Assembly: GCF_036711975.1 (NCBI RefSeq)
Contig: NC_091968.1
Coordinates: 16,430,001-16,494,000, forward strand
DNA from: Onthophagus taurus
Taxonomy: Eukaryota > Arthropoda > Insecta > Coleoptera > Scarabaeidae
Direction: 5' to 3'
DNA: 64,000 nt
The notes beneath the pieces are model-generated. The model saw nothing but the letters and a program-made list of their open reading frames with translations. It searched no databases and was not told the origin of the DNA. The stretch's first letter is position 1, and each line of letters opens with the position of its first letter. Position numbers and translations under genes: made by a program. This document shows, one piece after another, positions 58,851 through 64,000 of the stretch.

Positions 58851-60420
58851 GAGGTGTAAGATTGCGACGTGACCTGCTCCTCGTTGTCCAATAAGCAAAA
58901 ATCCAAGAATAACGATACAATCGTGACTCCCCGATTGAACTGCTAATTTTCGAACGGGAGGAAGAGATAGTGTAACTTTTCTTAGTTCATCTCTCATTTT
59001 TCGTTTAGTTCTCCCTTCCCTTCGGGCTTTGGAGACGATCTCTTATTTATTTTGAACTGAATTTACAGCTAATATTAATCATCTAATTTCGGTTTAATTA
59101 TAAAACAAATTTCCAATAATTTATACCTTCGAGGCAATCGCCAAATCAAAAAAAAATGTAATCGTCTATTAAATTTTATACGTTTTAATCTGAGATCAAA
59201 CCGAGTCTTCCATCAAAAATTAATGAACCGCTAATGGATTTTTACGGTTTTCGCGTTGAGGGGCATTAATTCAATACAAGACACTAGCTTGTGGGGGACC
59301 AAAGTGATTAACAACCACCCAGAGCAATCCATCATAGAGAAATGACCTTCTACCATCACTCCTGTAAGAATCAACCATTCCGAAGACATATACACAGAAA
59401 TTCGCCGTATTGTTTCATGATTGTGCGAACTATGAATACTCTGGAATGAAATCCACGCATTAGATAAAGATAGAAAAGGAATCGGAAGGAGGAATCCTTT
59501 TAAGTGCCTTTTAGTACCATTAACTGTATCTTTTAGTGGTTTTACTTGTAGATGTCAATTTAAGAATCTACCTAAGTGGTATCGAGGTATCAATTTCTTT
59601 TTGTTTAACTCCAATTAAAAGATTGCTAATAATAATAATACAGTTTAAAGTAAATAGCATTTTATTTTTAGATAATCTTCAAAGATGACAACTTAGAGAT
59701 AATAAGCCCGCATTTCGGTTTCAGATCCTCCAAATTCAACGTCATTATCAGTATTACCTCCGTTTCCGGCTTCTTGAACATTTCCTGAATCTTGAAGCCA
59801 AAAGGAGTAAGAGAAGTCCAATTAATTCGCTACGACGAAGGTTATATTATTATAACAAAGCCGTCGACTACTATCGTCTTTCCGCTACTCGGCGCCGGAC
59901 TCGTCGGATTTTAACCGGTTCGAAGAAAATGACGAAAACGATGACAAAGACGACCGAGTCGGTGATGACGATAACGAGGAGACAAGAAGGGGTGAGCAAA
60001 AGGATCAAAGGAACATTTATTAATAGCGTCGTTTATATGGTGGTTGGTGGTCGATAAGACGCGAAAAATTATTTATCGCGGATGCTGCCGGTTTCTGACG
60101 GGTTTGAGAGTCCTCGATCCGATGTTGTGGTGGGTATCCGGGGAGGACGTGCGTTTGAGCGGCAATTCCGACGAATGAATTCCATTTTGGGGCAGAGGCG
60201 CGGGGGGATCTGTCGGCAATTTGCAGAAGGGCCCCCCCGTGCAAATTAAATTGCCCGCGAGCCCGGGACTCTCTCCACTTGGTTAAAAATCGATATGCCA
60301 ATTAGGCGCGTCACAATCGAAACCATTTTTCTCGGTTTTTTCCAACCTTTTTTGATTTCGCTTAGTCGTAATTAATTTTTTACCTCCTCTCTCTGTCAGA
60401 GAAAACAAACTCTATCGTTC
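58851..60420. other. GC-richer gene-free block, possible regulatory sequence
   Basis: Alternates AT-rich sequence with GC/CpG-rich patches at about 59880-59980 and 60080-60280. The minus-strand frame 60301-60020 is open, but its residue composition (Arg, Pro, Ala-rich, no domain) looks like translated non-coding DNA. It could be an exon, a promoter or a conserved element; nothing decides. Confidence 0.35.
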
Positions 60421-61737
60421 TTTCTAGAAGGTGTAAAGAAAGCGTTGAAAAGTTTTTTTGTGTTTGTAGCACAAAGATAAAGTTATACATTTTTTAAAGA
60501 TCTTAGTTTATAAAGATTTTACGAAGTTATGTTTTATTCCAGCATCAGAAAATATTTAAAACGTCTTACAATTAGTTAAAGTGAAATGTTCTCTGAAAAA
60601 GGTATTGCGCTGAAAGCAGTAAGAAATAATAAAATAAAGAAGTTAGAAGTTATCGTTCGGTATTAGATGATAATAACATCGGTAATGATTTAACAAAGTT
60701 AAACAGTGTTGGTGTATACTAATGCTAGCTAAATTAACTGCAAACCTATTCAAATAATGGCGTATTGATTTAACACCTATTGACTTAATTGTCCCATCAT
60801 CAGCAATTGTGGTACGTAATAGGAACTTAAACCTCAAATAGGAATTAGATCGGAATAACACAATTAAGCGAGATAATTTTAAATTCTTCTGAGTTTAATA
60901 TAAAATTGATTAAATAACGGAAGCTAACAAACTTATACCTTGCGCTTATAATAACACTGATGCTAATGTTTAGAAGTATCACTTTTAAACTTGTTTTTAA
61001 AGAAGGTTTCAACATGACACCCGAAACGTCAAACAGTATTTTAATGGACCCACGGCATAAATTTACATTTTTCATTTCTCTTTAATTTTTTGTTTATGTT
61101 AATAAAACCAATTACAATAAAGACTCAGTTGGCCTAAGAAAAACGAATGTAATGTTGTTATTTACCATGTACAGGCGTTCAATCGTGTTAGAAAAATATT
61201 CTTGGCAGAAAATATGTCCCGATGAGCTGTCTTCTAAAAATTTCAATCCAAAGAGATCAACGGTTTTGCTGATTCCGCAAACGTATAATATAAGGATTCT
61301 CATACTGCCAAAAATAGTGGATGTGATGATTGTAAATTTCTTGTTTACAAAAACAATCGGTAAAGAAAACATTCTGGAAAATGTCAGGATTATCTTGAAT
61401 TTCGTGTAAGGCCCATGTGCAATAATTTACTTTCCATAGATGTATAGCGCTTATCAAAATGGAACCAAGCGCTAAATTTAAGTATTGAAATAATTGCTAA
61501 TAAAGATTTAGTAATATGGAAAAAAATTAGCAGTTTGAATCTATGAGAAGTGGTGGTTTCAATAAACTTATTCTTATTTTGGTTCTATTCTGATAAAAAT
61601 GAAACCAAAATATTGTCTTTAGGGGGTGAAGACACTCCTTTTTGGCGTTGGGTTCCTTTTTGATTAATTATGAAACTCAATAAATTAATTTTTCAAAAAA
61701 GATTTTAATTTTTATTATGTAACAAAACGCAACTTTA
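60421..61737. other. No assignable gene
   Basis: Contains a decayed Penelope-end motif (60991-61035: AAAGAAGGTTTCAACATGAC, then CCCGAAACGTCAAAC). Overlapping open frames on both strands at 61112-61457 remain unassigned; the minus-strand one could be an exon with a donor at about 61167 (GTAAATA), but no homology is recognised. Confidence 0.35.
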
Positions 61738-63733
61738 TTATAATTTAATTATAATAAACCATAAATCTTCATTTTTAATATCAAAATCTAGTTCTTCACC
61801 AAACCCATCAATATCATCTTCAAAATGACCGGGTTTTAAGTTTTGATAAAATATTTTAGAGTCTCTAGGCACTAGAGGAAGATTGCTCTTTATGTCGGCA
61901 AGTTTTTTGTCAGAAATTTTTTCCCTTCAGGATACAAAACACTCAAGTTTGCCCAGGGATTACTCGTGGAAGGCCTTCCTCATGCCCTCTTGTGATATCA
62001 ATTTCGCGATAATTATCACCTTGATGGGAATCCTTCAGAAAGATTTTATATGGTTGGGATTTTTCTATTTTGATCACTGTGGCAGTTAATCAAGTAGCCT
62101 TTTCGCCTGTTGAAGTTACTTTCCTGTTGGTAATGGATTTTTTGATATCCTGTACTCTTACAAAATAATGTGTTTCCATTTTGGAAATTTAAAGCGCTTT
62201 CTATATTTCCAAAGTCGGTGTCATTAGGGAGATAGCTGTGACTTGGGACGAGATATTTGAAATAAATTATCCTCAATAATGGGTGAGAGCTTAGAACTGC
62301 CTTTAAAAGCAAAATAATTTTTATGTTCCGGTTTTGTCCTCCACAGGAGTTAGACCAAAGTATAAGTTCTTCAGTGCCAAGAGGTAAGTGATCCTCAATG
62401 TGTCTTTTTATACATGATCCAACTTACTGCGTTCCTCTTCCCGCTATTCCTTCTTTCCAAACGTAACAGTATGAGGTTTTTGTAGAACCTGAATGGATGC
62501 CTTCCTTATAGATACAAAGTTGTCTTTTGTAGTAAATAATATTGATTGGGAGCTTTGGCAAACTTAAAACCCTCTCCATGTCATAAGTTAATACTTCCAA
62601 TTTGTTTGATTCAATAGCAGCTTTGAGGTCAGCGGCCATAGCATTACGAGCCTCAGATTGTAGCTCTAGATGTCGTTTGTGCTTATCTATTAACTCATTT
62701 TTCGTATTTAAATCTACGTTGTTGTTAATTTTAGTATTCAGTGTATTGCAAATATTACAGCTGTCTTTAATGGGTGGCTTTCTTCTTAAATTAAACTGTT
62801 CATAAAATATCTTCTGGTATGAAATCAAGCTAAGTTTAGGATTTCCCTCATCTAAATAAAGTTTGAACATTTTATCCAATGTTAAATCACTGGCCAAGAA
62901 TTTTGAACTAGTTTTATTACGCACATAATGCGAAATGTATGTAGGAAACTTCTTAATTTGACAAATCACTTTATTAATCGTTTCTTCTGGAATTTTATTC
63001 CGGATTTCTTTCCGCGTTCATCGTTTAAATTATGGGTTCTTAGTTTCTTTAATGCTGTATCCACTTTAGAAGATATTTAGTATGTTTTGATATACATTTG
63101 CTGGCAAACTTGTTCCTTGTCCAGGTAATATTCACGAGTTTATTGCGTTTCCTTTTTAATCCCTTTTCGTTAACGGTGGCTGCAATGAAACCAGTTTGCA
63201 CATCATAAACCCGAAGGCACCAAAAATGATAGCTTTTGCCGATAGCTTTCCATTGCATTTCATGGGGCAATGGCAGTTGAAATCAATAAATTTTCTAGGC
63301 TCTTTAAGATTCCTTTTAACAATGTAGTGTCTTTTATTTGAATTTTTTAATTCATTCCTACTTTTAAATGTTTGACCAGGAAACTTATTTTTGCGTCCCT
63401 TTTTTGCTCTACCTTTTCTATTTTCCTGTTCATGCATCAGTTCTCTATTTCTAGTAGTTAAATCATCTTTCTAAGACGAACATTCATCACTTGTGCTTGG
63501 GTTGATTTTTCCATTCACTTCCAGATTCTTCGAAATCCAAAGCTATCACTAATTTCTCCTTCCAAATCTTTACTTTCCTGGTTAATTAAAATAAAATGTA
63601 GTTTTAATGTTTTTAAAAAGAAAACCTCATTATATCGTACCTGCACTGAATCTTCTTTCAACTCACATTCGCTTTTTTCATAGGACGTTTTTGAAGCCAT
63701 TTGCAATATTTTAAGTGTTCGGGCATTCATTTT
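61738..63733 (-). pseudogene. Degraded DUF7869-type transposon protein
   Basis: Minus-strand protein of a family common in arthropod genomes, with a DUF7869-like nuclease-fold region. In order: MNARTLKILQMASKTSYEKS (63733) with a probable intron of about 80 bases (63649 to 63570, donor GTACGA); HCPMKCNGKLSAKAI; FPTYISHYVRNKTSSKFLAS; KPPIKDSCNICNTLNTK; YDMERVLSLPKLPINIIYYK, then YVWKEGIAGRG; LILWSNSCGGQNRNIKI; LVPSHSYLPNDTDFGNIE; and the tail FGEELDFDIKNEDLWFIIIK ending at TAA 61738. The usual SDNC.GQN acidic residue is Asn here. Several frameshifts and stops separate the blocks. Possibly an inactivated DNA transposon; its termini are not defined. Confidence 0.65.
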
Positions 63734-64000
63734 CCTTCACGAATTCAATTTACCGCGTATAACACAATTATAATATGGATTTATCGTCACTATATTCAAC
63801 GGGAACCAACCGACATTATGCATGTATAGAAATGGCGTTTGTCGCTTGGTTTTGTTTTGACATAATAGGGAAATCTTCTTTTATAGTTGTCGCTTGGTCC
63901 TTTGACCAGTCTTTCTGTGTGCCATTTTAAGTGCCAGTCGATTTGGCACTTAAAATTAAGTTAGCCCTTGGATCTTTTTAGAGTATTGCAAGAACATAAT
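63734..64000. repeat. Flank with short inverted repeat
   Basis: TGCCATTTTAAGTGCC and GGCACTTAAAAT at about 63920-63958 form a short hairpin that may mark the 5' end of the DUF7869-type element. Confidence 0.35.

Noticed and set aside
60020..60301. 93-codon minus-strand frame in the GC-rich patch as a gene
   Set aside because: Composition follows local GC content, with no domain, no clear splice partners and no signal peptide.

Overview
The window looks like a piece of an AT-rich insect nuclear genome. I infer a beetle or a close relative, with low confidence on the order. The reasons are short GT-AG introns, a mitochondrial complex I paralogue, an insect-style SLC6 gene, and a dense nested load of Penelope, CR1, Jockey, I-clade and RTE retroelements, Tc1/mariner and hAT elements and large foldback elements. 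I see only two convincing host genes. One is an intact intronless NDUFV1 paralogue (10270-11751, +). The other is a strongly divergent SLC6 neurotransmitter/amino-acid transporter homologue (54259 down to 37833, -), assembled here from seven exons giving a 682-codon reading frame. Layout: 1-9400 holds a Tc1 transposase with one stop codon, an antisense non-LTR relic, and a Penelope-like element broken by two DNA elements inserted back to back (a 1.7 kb foldback and a Tc1-like copy). 9400-12460 is the NDUFV1 paralogue and its flanks. 12466-18529 holds two antisense non-LTR relics, the first split by a 2.1 kb element with a TA duplication and CACTA-like remnants. 18530-31440 is a repeat graveyard with two more foldbacks, a Jockey relic, a second Penelope copy, a hAT MITE with a perfect 8 bp duplication, an RTE relic, and three hammerhead-ribozyme-like cores. 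31461-35844 is a full-length, apparently intact CR1-like LINE with two ORFs and a perfect 13 bp target duplication. It is followed by a decayed Tc1-like element (35901-37268). 37833-54259 is the SLC6-like gene. Its 5.4 kb and 7.9 kb introns hold a Jockey copy (itself split by a foldback), I-clade, R1-like and RTE relics and another foldback carrying an internally deleted transposase. 54260-64000 holds PIF/Harbinger debris, a roughly 150 bp tandem repeat, a GC-richer stretch without genes, and a degraded DUF7869-type transposon protein. The most interesting points are three. The SLC6 homologue keeps its fold and splice frame but has lost the signature residues of TM1, TM2 and TM8, which suggests a non-transporting or re-purposed protein. 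The hammerhead-like cores have palindromic helix III sequences, as expected for ribozymes acting as dimers in Penelope-type repeats. The foldback elements have arms of hundreds of bases, and one was clearly made by internal deletion of a mariner-type transposase gene. All function calls rest on motif reading by eye; no database search was possible.
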